Shown one piece after another: positions 1 through 5,620 of a DNA stretch of 7,687 nt. Both the position numbers and the translations under genes were made by a program. Below the pieces are notes generated by a model. It saw nothing but the letters and a program-made list of their open reading frames with translations. It searched no databases and was not told the origin of the DNA. Where the stretch lies: positions 1 through 7,687 of the forward strand of contig JAQVZV010000036.1 of assembly GCA_028708005.1 (NCBI GenBank), given 5' to 3'. Numbering within the stretch: position 1 is the first letter of the stretch; each line of letters opens with the position of its first letter. This DNA is from Bacilli bacterium (GTDB taxonomy: Bacteria; Bacillota_I; Bacilli_A; RF39; UBA660).

Positions 1-337
1 TACCTGTTTCTCGCCAATCGCTTAGAAAAGAAGCTGCTCTTGTATGATAAGCATCTTTCCCTGAAAAATTGAATATTAATCTTTGCGTTTTAAAATCCTT
101 ATGTTTAAGCGCTTGCAATACTCCTTCTATACTGCTTACAGAATTCCCCTTAAAGTTAAAGGCAATTGGATAAAGATTTGATAAAAGACATGCTACACTA
201 TTAGAACTCCGATAAGAGATATCAACAAAGTCATCCGAAAAATAGAATTGTTTACCCTCTTTATCAGTAATATGTACTCGATTACCTTCATCATTTAGAT
301 AATATTTAATCTTACCATCTCTATATATCTCTTTCAT
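1..337 (-). CDS. NADAR-like domain protein, N-terminal part (truncated by window edge)
   Basis: The reading frame is open from ATG at 337 to the left edge, giving 112 residues with no stop. A ribosome binding site AAGGTGAT (348-341) lies 5 bases before the ATG and overlaps the lepA stop codon, so the gene is probably co-transcribed with lepA (9 bases between them). Residues 1-45 are a charged, Tyr-rich leader. Residues 51-80 read LLSNLYPIAFNFKG, then SSIEGVLQALKHK. This matches the NADAR family pattern of an SN-[FL]-[YS]-P-x-x-F strand followed by a helix with a conserved Glu and Lys (here S53-N54, E71, K78). NADAR (YbiA-like) proteins act on ADP-ribose or riboflavin-pathway N-glycosides; some remove ADP-ribose from DNA or accompany defence genes. 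The match is from memory and the C-terminal half is not visible, so the substrate is unknown. In B. subtilis this position after lepA is held by hemW. Confidence 0.72.
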   Translation of the reverse strand, partial: MKEIYRDGKIKYYLNDEGNRVHITDKEGKQFYFSDDFVDISYRSSNSVACLLSNLYPIAFNFKGNSVSSIEGVLQALKHKDFKTQRLIFNFSGKDAYHTRAASFLSDWRETG

Positions 338-346
338 GATATCACC

Positions 347-2149
347 TTATTTTTTTTCATCCATACTTAAGACTGCTAAAAAAGCTTCTTGTGGGATTTC
401 AACACTCCCAATACGTTTCATTCGCTTCTTGCCTTCTTTTTGTTTTTCTAATAATTTCCTTTTCCTTGAAACATCTCCACCATAACATTTTGCTAAAACG
501 TTCTTACGCATGGCTTTAATATCTGCTCTAGCGATTGCTTTAGAACCAATAACCGCTTGAATAGGGACCTCAAATTGTTGTCTTGGAATAAGTTCTTTTA
601 GATTTTCTGTTACAGCTTTAGCTCTTTTATATGCAAAATCTTTATGAACAATAATAGATAATGCATCCACTACCTCACCATTTATTAAAATATCCATCTT
701 AACCAGGTTTGATGGTTTATAACCAATCAATTCATAATCAAAAGTAGCATATCCCTTCGTACTTGACTTAAGCTTGTCAAAAAAGTCATATACAATCTCT
801 GATAATGGGATTTCGTAGTGAATATTTACTCTTTCTTGATCAATATAATCCATTCCAAGATAATTACCCCTTTTCCCTTGACATAATTCCATAACAGGAC
901 CTATATAGATAGAAGGAACAAATATATTTGACTTAATATAAGGCTCTTTTATAACTTCAATTTTTTGTCTATCAGGTAACTTAGTAGGACTTTGGATTGT
1001 CACAATATCACCATTAGTTAAAGTGACTTCATAAATAACACTAGGACTCGTTGCAACCAAATCAATTTTAAATTCACGTTCAATTCGCTCTTGAATGATT
1101 TCCATATGGAGAAGTCCTAAGAAACCACATCTAAAACCAAAGCCTAACGAGACTGATGTTTCCGATTCAAAGGTCAATGCTGCATCATTTAGCTTTAGTT
1201 TTTCTAAAGCTTCTCTTAAATCAACATACTTTGAAGAATCTATTGGATATAAACCACAGAAAACCATTGGTTTCATTGGCTTATACCCTTGTAAAGGTTC
1301 AGTACAAGGATTAGCTTTCAAAGTAATTGTATCACCCACTCTAACGTCACTAATATCTTTTATACTAGCAGCTAACCAGCCTACATCTCCAGCTTCTAAT
1401 TTATTTTTCTTAACTTCTTTAGGAGTATTAACACCAAGTTCCACCACTTCATAAACTGAATTAGTAGACATCATTTTAATAGTATCGCCCACTTTCACAG
1501 TACCATTTACTATTCTTGTTAAAACAATCGCACCACGATATGCATCAAAAACACTATCAAAAATTAAGGCTTGCAAAGACGCATTTTTGTCACCACTAGG
1601 AGCCGGAATACGTGTAATTACTTCTTCTAATAATTTTTCAACTCCAAAGCCTGTTTTAGCACTTGTTAAAATGATTTCATCTTCTTTAAAACCAAGGACA
1701 TTCATGATTTCCTTTTTTACTTTTTCAACATTGGCATTAGGTAAATCTATTTTATTAATAACAGGAATGATTGTTAAATTGTTTTCTAATGCTAAATAAA
1801 CATTAGCTAACGTTTGCGCTTCAATCCCTTGAGCTGCATCAACAACCAAAACAGCTCCTTCACAAGCTGTTAAAGAACGAGACACCTCGTATGAAAAATC
1901 AACATGACCAGGAGTATCAATTAAATGTAAAATATAATCAATATCATTTAATTTATATTTTAGTTGAACAGCATTAAGTTTAATTGTAATTCCGCGTTCA
2001 CGTTCTAAATCCATACCATCCAACAATTGATTTTTCATATCTCTTTCATCAATCGCGCCAGCCACTTCTAAAATACGATCTGCTAGCGTACTTTTACCAT
2101 GATCAATATGTGCGATAATGCAAAAATTTCTAATATTGCAAATATTCAT
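347..2149 (-). CDS. lepA: Elongation factor 4 (LepA), ribosome back-translocating GTPase
   Basis: This is a complete 600-residue translational GTPase, the usual length for LepA. It binds ribosomes, and is described as back-translocating stalled ribosomes or aiding initiation and 30S assembly; it is cytosolic and partly membrane-associated. The GTPase motifs are clear: G1 AHIDHGKST (13-21), G2 RERGITIK (50-57), G3 DTPGH (78-82), G4 NKID (132-135) and G5 SAK (163-165). Domain II, the EF-G-like domains and the LepA-specific basic C-terminus follow, including KCYGGDVSRKRKLLEKQKEG. I chose ATG at 2149 because AGGTGG (2160-2155) sits 5 bases upstream; an in-frame GTG at 2158 lies inside that ribosome binding site and is not credible. 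It has its own extended -10 promoter and is followed at 9 bases by the NADAR-like gene with no terminator between them. Confidence 0.98.
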   Translation of the reverse strand: MNICNIRNFCIIAHIDHGKSTLADRILEVAGAIDERDMKNQLLDGMDLERERGITIKLNAVQLKYKLNDIDYILHLIDTPGHVDFSYEVSRSLTACEGAVLVVDAAQGIEAQTLANVYLALENNLTIIPVINKIDLPNANVEKVKKEIMNVLGFKEDEIILTSAKTGFGVEKLLEEVITRIPAPSGDKNASLQALIFDSVFDAYRGAIVLTRIVNGTVKVGDTIKMMSTNSVYEVVELGVNTPKEVKKNKLEAGDVGWLAASIKDISDVRVGDTITLKANPCTEPLQGYKPMKPMVFCGLYPIDSSKYVDLREALEKLKLNDAALTFESETSVSLGFGFRCGFLGLLHMEIIQERIEREFKIDLVATSPSVIYEVTLTNGDIVTIQSPTKLPDRQKIEVIKEPYIKSNIFVPSIYIGPVMELCQGKRGNYLGMDYIDQERVNIHYEIPLSEIVYDFFDKLKSSTKGYATFDYELIGYKPSNLVKMDILINGEVVDALSIIVHKDFAYKRAKAVTENLKELIPRQQFEVPIQAVIGSKAIARADIKAMRKNVLAKCYGGDVSRKRKLLEKQKEGKKRMKRIGSVEIPQEAFLAVLSMDEKK

Positions 2150-2167
2150 TAATACCACCTAGTAAAG

Positions 2168-2176
2168 ATTATAACA
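2168..2176 (-). promoter_or_regulatory. Extended -10 promoter of lepA (SigA type)
   Basis: The minus strand reads TGTTATAAT, a perfect TATAAT (2173-2168) with the TG of an extended -10 element. No good -35 hexamer exists at 16-18 bases; that region is occupied by the stem of the hairpin at 2184-2213. Transcription would start near 2160-2163, just before the AGGTGG ribosome binding site, giving a leader of only about 11-14 bases. Confidence 0.7.
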
Positions 2177-2178
2177 TA

Positions 2179-2213
2179 AAAACAAAACTCCAATGTAAAT
2201 ATATTGGAGTTTT
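2179..2213 (-). terminator. Rho-independent terminator-like hairpin before the lepA promoter
   Basis: AAAACTCCAAT (2184-2194) pairs perfectly over 11 bp with ATTGGAGTTTT (2203-2213), leaving an 8-base loop. On the minus strand the stem is followed by GTTTTT, so the tract reads TTTTGTTTTT, a good terminator in that direction. It would insulate lepA from transcription arriving from the spoIIP operon or from anything in 2214-2340. On the plus strand the T run is shorter, so activity there is less likely. Because the stem lies over the lepA -35 region, a role in lepA regulation cannot be excluded. Confidence 0.7.
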
Positions 2214-2237
2214 TGGTTATTTCACTTTTAAAATAAA

Positions 2238-2318
2238 TTAGGCTGCTTTGTATTGCGGTGCAATTATTTGTTTGCCCTGACTACTTAGTTCAATTAACTT
2301 AAGTAATTTATCAATATT
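2238..2318 (-). other. 26-codon open stretch without start codon, possible gene remnant
   Basis: Between two minus-strand terminators lies an open stretch of 26 codons ending at TAA (2240-2238). Its translation ends in LSSQGKQIIAPQYKAA. Upstream it is closed by an in-frame TGA (2321-2319), and it has no ATG, GTG or TTG start and no ribosome binding site. The codons near its end (GCA, CCG, GCC) are richer in G+C than the flanks, and a terminator hairpin follows within 30 bases, as after a gene. It may be the tail of a decayed gene, or chance. I do not recognise the protein. Confidence 0.2.
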
Positions 2319-2332
2319 TCAACACTTATAGC

Positions 2333-2361
2333 AAAAAGATGGTAAACAATATACCATCTTT
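2333..2361 (-). terminator. Terminator of the spoIIP operon
   Basis: On the minus strand AAAGATGGTA (2361-2352) pairs with TACCATCTTT (2344-2335) over 10 bp around a 7-base loop, running into a stretch of five T (2337-2333). The stem starts inside the stop codon of the small membrane protein gene (2362-2360), so it ends the spoIIP transcript immediately after the last codon. The T tract is short and partly inside the stem, so termination may be leaky. Confidence 0.7.
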
Positions 2362-2674
2362 AATCCCCGAATAACATACTTAGAAATGATAATACACCAT
2401 CGATTCCACTTCTAACATGCTTTTTTATCATACTTGATAATCTTAACCCCGTCTTTGAAACATTATTATTATAATCATATGTTACATTTTCTAAGTAATT
2501 ATTAATATCAACCGGTTTACCATCTTTAACATCTTGTTCAAACAAGGCAATCTTATCTTTTGTTAATTCTACCTTTTTATATTGCTCATAATCATAATAA
2601 CCAGTAGCTTGTGATATATAAAGAGTAATAAAGATAGCAAATAAAAGTGACAATATTATCCAAAATGTTTTCAT
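2360..2674 (-). CDS. Small membrane-anchored protein downstream of SpoIIP (YqxA position)
   Basis: This 104-residue protein has one N-terminal membrane segment (about 4-20, WIILSLLFAIFITLYIS) and a short extracytoplasmic part. Its ATG (2674-2672) overlaps the spoIIP TGA as ATGA, and GGGGGA lies 6 bases upstream, so translation is probably coupled to spoIIP. The recognisable core is FEQDVKDGKPVDINNYL (45-61), then TYDYNNNVSKTG, and an amphipathic C-terminal helix (about 80-103). I recall this pattern from small proteins encoded after spoIIP in related Bacilli, but know of no assigned function. In B. subtilis the same slot holds yqxA (DUF3679); sequence similarity to YqxA is not obvious by eye, so I give no symbol. 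A role in engulfment beside SpoIIP is inferred from the coupling alone. Confidence 0.85.
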   Translation of the reverse strand: MKTFWIILSLLFAIFITLYISQATGYYDYEQYKKVELTKDKIALFEQDVKDGKPVDINNYLENVTYDYNNNVSKTGLRLSSMIKKHVRSGIDGVLSFLSMLFGD

Positions 2675-3684
2675 GATTTTCCCCCAATATAATCATATAA
2701 GACCTTAGATAACGCTTCAACTGTACACATCACTTCTTCGAATGTATTTTGATATCCCCCTATTTCGATAAGCATAACTTTAGAAGATATATCCTGATTA
2801 TAAACACCATCAACACCCTTACCTTGCTTTTTTAAAACACCTCTACTAAGCCCCGGATACTTAGCCTCTATTTTCTTATGTAGTGCATTCGCTAAAGAAA
2901 GATTCTTCCCATAATTTGAATTATCTAAGCCGACTACAAATAATATTCTAGCATAATTTTTACCGCCTATTTTGATAGTTGAAGCGGCTTTTTTTATAGA
3001 ATCACGATGAATATCAATATAATATTCTAATGTGTCATACTTATTCTTCGCATCTAAAATAAAAATACGAGATGCTTTATAAGAATCACCATGCACCCAA
3101 TTATTGATTCGAATAAATTCATTTAAATTAAACTCATTAACAATAGTTGGAATACCTAAATCATTTAATTTTTCCTTTAACAAATAAGATGCCATCATAA
3201 CATTAGGAGATATATTATATATCTCAAAATTTTTAGGATTATAATTTTCTAATTGATGAGAATTATAAACATATACTCTAGGTCTAGTCACAGTTGCTGG
3301 ATTAGGATCTTTTATAAACTCTGTAATTTTTTCTTGTTCTTCGGGATTATAATTATCACTATGCCCTCCTGAACCAATCGCTGCCTTAGCATTATAGGTA
3401 GGACTATTAATGCTTAATAAACTAGATGGTTTAGTTAAATCAATTTTGGATAACAATGTAATAGCACCACTAATTATTTTGCGAGGTTTATAATCAAAGG
3501 TAAAATGATGATTAGTATCAGACAAAATCATCTTTAAATAATTATCATTTTCGATATTAGTTTTCTTATCTAAAAGATATGCATATGTTGTATCAAACGA
3601 AAGGTAAATGATTCCTATAAAAAGAAGATAACGAAGTTTAAAGAGACGACGGGTACGTTTTTTAGATTTAAATGTTTTTCTCAT
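2671..3684 (-). CDS. spoIIP: Stage II sporulation protein P, peptidoglycan amidase/endopeptidase
   Basis: SpoIIP acts with SpoIID and SpoIIM at the mother-cell septal membrane, cutting peptide stems from glycan strands during engulfment. I see 337 residues: a basic N-terminus (1-18), one membrane segment (about 19-33, YLLFIGIIYLSF), a linker of about 100 residues, then the zinc amidase domain (about 135-335). Likely metal and catalytic residues are in YNSHQLENY (H143, E146), YIDIHRDS (H226) and MLIEIGG (E307); YNQD (295-298) and GGYQNTFEE are also family-typical. The usual T of the THxxE-like motif is S here. I chose ATG at 3684 with AGAGGAG 9 bases upstream; an in-frame TTG at 3690 is only 3 bases from that site. 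It has a SigE-like promoter and overlaps the next gene by ATGA. Confidence 0.95.
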   Translation of the reverse strand: MRKTFKSKKRTRRLFKLRYLLFIGIIYLSFDTTYAYLLDKKTNIENDNYLKMILSDTNHHFTFDYKPRKIISGAITLLSKIDLTKPSSLLSINSPTYNAKAAIGSGGHSDNYNPEEQEKITEFIKDPNPATVTRPRVYVYNSHQLENYNPKNFEIYNISPNVMMASYLLKEKLNDLGIPTIVNEFNLNEFIRINNWVHGDSYKASRIFILDAKNKYDTLEYYIDIHRDSIKKAASTIKIGGKNYARILFVVGLDNSNYGKNLSLANALHKKIEAKYPGLSRGVLKKQGKGVDGVYNQDISSKVMLIEIGGYQNTFEEVMCTVEALSKVLYDYIGGKS

Positions 3685-3704
3685 AAGCAATATCTCCTCT
3701 TTAT

Positions 3705-3732
3705 AATTTATGACTATTATAAAGACTTATGA
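3705..3732 (-). promoter_or_regulatory. Candidate SigE-type promoter of spoIIP
   Basis: On the minus strand TCATAAG (3732-3726) is followed after 13 bases by CATAAATT (3712-3705). The B. subtilis SigE consensus, from memory, is roughly [TG][AC]ATATT, 13-15 bases, CATACAnT; I count 5 of 7 and 6 of 7 specified positions matching. B. subtilis spoIIP is SigE-dependent, which agrees. Transcription would start near 3699-3701, at the edge of the ribosome binding site. A TATAAT is also present inside the spacer (3719-3714) but has no acceptable -35. Confidence 0.5.
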
Positions 3733-3755
3733 AAGTTTATTTTGTCGATGCATGT

Positions 3756-3780
3756 AAAAAAAAACAGATTCAAAATCTGC
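3756..3780 (-). terminator. Terminator of the zinc-ribbon gene
   Basis: On the minus strand CAGATT (3779-3774) pairs with AATCTG (3770-3765) around a TTG loop, extendable by a G-T pair, and is followed by nine T (3764-3756). It lies 11 bases after the zinc-ribbon stop codon and separates that gene from the spoIIP promoter. Confidence 0.85.
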
Positions 3781-3790
3781 TTCTATTACA

Positions 3791-4054
3791 TTACTTATAT
3801 GTTCTTGCTATTTCATTTGCTTTTGGATGTTCTACTAATATTGGATAAACAACGACATCACTAACGCATGAAACAGGCAAACCTATTGTTGATTTTGTTA
3901 AGCCATCTGTTAGAACCATAAATTCTTCGCCACAGATGCGGCATTTTGCCAACGTTGTTCCATTTTCTGAAAACTTCTCATACATATCTAAATATTCTGC
4001 TTCGCAAGCGACACAACCAAATTCTTCACATGAAGATTTGCTAATAGCTATCAT
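3791..4054 (-). CDS. Small four-cysteine zinc-ribbon protein, function unknown
   Basis: This is an 87-residue soluble protein with no signal peptide or membrane segment. Two CxxC knuckles, CVAC (14-17) and CRIC (38-41), are separated by 20 residues and followed by GEEF, the pattern of a structural zinc ribbon. Two further cysteines (C9, C63) fall outside the pattern. The C-terminal half (VSDVVVYPILVEHPKANEI) looks like a small beta unit with a closing helix. I do not recognise the family. The start is ATG 4054 because GAGGGAGGT (4069-4061) lies 6 bases upstream; an in-frame ATG at 4084 touches the -10 element of the promoter, lies upstream of the predicted transcript start and has no ribosome binding site. 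The gene sits between gpr and spoIIP, which are adjacent in B. subtilis, but has its own SigA-like promoter and terminator, so it need not be a sporulation gene. Confidence 0.85.
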   Translation of the reverse strand: MIAISKSSCEEFGCVACEAEYLDMYEKFSENGTTLAKCRICGEEFMVLTDGLTKSTIGLPVSCVSDVVVYPILVEHPKANEIARTYK

Positions 4055-4084
4055 AAAAAAACCTCCCTCAACATTTATATCCAT

Positions 4085-4113
4085 ACTATAGCACTATTTA
4101 AATAAAAAAACAA
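4085..4113 (-). promoter_or_regulatory. SigA-type promoter of the zinc-ribbon gene
   Basis: On the minus strand TTGTTT (4113-4108), a 17-base spacer and TATAGT (4090-4085) form a SigA-like promoter, with the TG of an extended -10 one base before the hexamer. The transcript would start near 4078-4080, giving a leader of about 25 bases that contains the strong GAGGGAGG site. No terminator hairpin is visible between the gpr stop codon and this promoter, so read-through from gpr is also possible. Confidence 0.75.
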
Positions 4114-4125
4114 TTATATATTTAG

Positions 4126-5160
4126 TTATAGCTTAAATTTATTTCTATGTAAAGCACTGTTTATACCTTCCGCAACAATATCACTTAATTTCTCAATGAT
4201 AAAATCAATTTCCTTAGGAGTTACCATTAAATTATAACCAATGGGAGATAATACTTCGTATATTAATTGTTTCATTTCGCTTTCTTCTAGAGTTCCTATA
4301 ATACCCATTAAATTCTTTTTCTCGGTTGCTGATAAATCATGTTGTGGCTTACGATAATCAATCATAGAAGGTGTAATTAATTTATGAATTGGATTATTTA
4401 TATTTTCTTTATTATATGCCATTTGTTTTTGCATAAAATTAATAGTATCACTAACAATCGTTACGGCATCAACTACAGTAGGAATACCAATAGCTATAAC
4501 AGGTACTTTTAATAATTCATAACTAATTTCTTTCCTAGCGTTACCAACTCCACTACCAGGATGAATACCAGTATCTGTCATTTGGATTGTTTTATTAATC
4601 CGTGATAATGATGACGACGCTAAGGCATCAATAATAATAATAAAATCAGGTTTGACCCTTTTAGTAATACCAAATATAATCTCACTTGTTTCAATTCCTG
4701 TTTGTCCCATAACGCCAGGTGATATGGCGCTAACATTACGATATCCATCACTAACACTACCTAAGGCAAATAAATGCTTCGTAACTACCACATTATCAAT
4801 AACTGATGGTCCTAAAGAATCAGGTGTTGATTTATCGTTACCTAATCCAATCACCAAACAATTAGCATCATCTTTTATTTTTAAAAATGAGAGAAACTCT
4901 TTTAATTGCTCTCCAAATATTCGTTTAATTGCTTCTTGTCTATCACTATCAACAGGATCATCAAACTCAATTGTTATATAACGTCCCTTTTTCTTATTAA
5001 TTAGTTTAATACCGTCTTCTAAGACATCAACCATCGTGATTTTAACATCATCTTTTACTACTTCTTTAGTAACAATGCCGTCCTTTACATCAATGCCTTC
5101 AATTGCCTCAATCGCTAAGTCTGTTCTTAGTTGATATTTATTCAAGTCAATATCCCTCAC
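4126..5160 (-). CDS. gpr: Germination protease (GPR endopeptidase), degrades small acid-soluble spore proteins
   Basis: GPR is made as an inactive zymogen in the forespore, processes itself late in sporulation, and on germination cleaves the SASPs that coat spore DNA. The 344-residue product has the family's features in order: an N-terminal propeptide; LRTDLAIE (11-18), which resembles the SASP cleavage sequence and probably marks self-cleavage after D14; GLGNDKSTPDSLGP (105-118); ISPGVMGQTGIET (146-158); IIIIDALASSSLSR (174-187); and TGIHPGSGVGN (197-207). By analogy with the Bacillus aspartate residues of family A25, the likely catalytic pair is D114 and D178. It starts at GTG 5160 with GAGGAG 7 bases upstream; the overlapping ATG at 5162 stops at once. 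A SigG-like promoter lies directly upstream, and rpsT is transcribed divergently. Confidence 0.97.
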   Translation of the reverse strand: MRDIDLNKYQLRTDLAIEAIEGIDVKDGIVTKEVVKDDVKITMVDVLEDGIKLINKKKGRYITIEFDDPVDSDRQEAIKRIFGEQLKEFLSFLKIKDDANCLVIGLGNDKSTPDSLGPSVIDNVVVTKHLFALGSVSDGYRNVSAISPGVMGQTGIETSEIIFGITKRVKPDFIIIIDALASSSLSRINKTIQMTDTGIHPGSGVGNARKEISYELLKVPVIAIGIPTVVDAVTIVSDTINFMQKQMAYNKENINNPIHKLITPSMIDYRKPQHDLSATEKKNLMGIIGTLEESEMKQLIYEVLSPIGYNLMVTPKEIDFIIEKLSDIVAEGINSALHRNKFKL

Positions 5161-5177
5161 ATTATCACTCCTCGTTT

Positions 5178-5208
5178 TAGTGTGGCAAACGATTAAATAG
5201 AATATACA
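5178..5208 (-). promoter_or_regulatory. Candidate SigG-type promoter of gpr
   Basis: On the minus strand TGTATA (5208-5203), an 18-base spacer and CACACTA (5184-5178) resemble the forespore SigG consensus as I recall it (TGAATA, 17-18 bases, CATACTA), with one mismatch in each element. B. subtilis gpr is transcribed by SigG and SigF, so the match is in the expected place. The transcript would begin around 5171-5173, at the start of the GAGGAG ribosome binding site, which is unusually close. Confidence 0.6.
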
Positions 5209-5251
5209 TTATCAATAAAGTAAACATAAATATAAAATGTTGATTATGTTG

Positions 5252-5280
5252 TTGCTTTTTACCCCTTTCTTTGCTAAAAT
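5252..5280 (+). promoter_or_regulatory. SigA-type promoter of rpsT
   Basis: TTGCTT (5252-5257), a 17-base spacer and TAAAAT (5275-5280) with an upstream TG (extended -10) form a clear housekeeping promoter. The start would be near 5287, giving a leader of about 26 bases that carries GGAGGTG (5301-5307). The leader is too short to hold a structured ribosomal-protein binding site of the usual size, so autoregulation by S20, if any, is not visible. Confidence 0.75.
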
Positions 5281-5312
5281 ACTTATGAGTTAAGGATATT
5301 GGAGGTGACATA

Positions 5313-5555
5313 ATGCCAAATATAAAAAGTGCGAAAAAACGCGTAGAAATAAGCGCTAAACGTAAAGAAATGAACTCTAAATTTAAAGGTGCAATGAAGA
5401 CAGCTATTAAAAAAGTTGCTAAAACAGCTGATCAAGTTGATTTAAAAGACGCTGTTAAGAAAATTGATAAAGCTCTTAAAAGAGGAATTATCAAAAAAAA
5501 TACAGCAGATCGTAAGAAATCACGTATAACTAAAAGCGTAAACAAAGCAAAATAA
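5313..5555 (+). CDS. rpsT: 30S ribosomal protein bS20
   Basis: bS20 is a primary 16S rRNA-binding protein of the 30S subunit. The 80-residue, lysine- and arginine-rich, helical protein opens with MPNIKSAKKRVEISAKRKE, the typical bS20 start, and continues with KGAMKTAIKK and ALKRGIIKKNTADRKKSRI near its end, as in Firmicute homologues; its length is normal for low-GC species. The ribosome binding site GGAGGTG lies 5 bases before the ATG. The gene has its own promoter, and a terminator that includes its last codons. It is divergent from gpr. Confidence 0.98.
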   Translation: MPNIKSAKKRVEISAKRKEMNSKFKGAMKTAIKKVAKTADQVDLKDAVKKIDKALKRGIIKKNTADRKKSRITKSVNKAK

Positions 5556-5580
5556 TGAAATTTATTTTGCTTTTAGTTTT
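5544..5580 (+). terminator. Terminator of rpsT overlapping its stop codon
   Basis: AAAGCAAAATAA (5544-5555) pairs perfectly over 12 bp with TTATTTTGCTTT (5562-5573) around a 6-base loop, followed by TAGTTTT. The left arm is the last three codons plus the stop of rpsT. The stem is AT-rich and the T tract is interrupted by AG, so some read-through into the transglutaminase-like gene is plausible. Confidence 0.75.
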
Positions 5581-5620
5581 AAAAAGCAATAGTTTGTGAT
5601 AAACTAATAACGGTGATAAC

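Noticed and set aside
1095..1454. 119-codon plus-strand open frame inside lepA
   Set aside because: It is antisense to a certain lepA reading frame, serine-rich and low in complexity, with no ribosome binding site or promoter; a shadow of lepA codon use.
1587..1799. 70-codon plus-strand open frame inside lepA
   Set aside because: Antisense to the lepA GTPase domain, no translation signals.
3714..3746. SigA promoter for spoIIP using TATAAT (3719-3714) and TCGACA (3746-3741)
   Set aside because: The spacer would be 21 bases, too long, and no TG precedes the -10.
4055..4084. Longer start for the zinc-ribbon gene at ATG 4084
   Set aside because: This ATG directly follows the -10 element, lies upstream of the predicted transcript start and lacks a ribosome binding site; ATG 4054 has GAGGGAGG in place.
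4652..4981. 109-codon plus-strand open frame inside gpr
   Set aside because: Antisense to the conserved catalytic part of gpr; no ribosome binding site.
5586..5606. Hairpin TAGTTT-GTGAT-AAACTA and a promoter before the transglutaminase-like gene
   Set aside because: The 6-bp AT-rich stem has no T tract, and no -35 hexamer fits GATAAA or TAAACTA; too weak to call.
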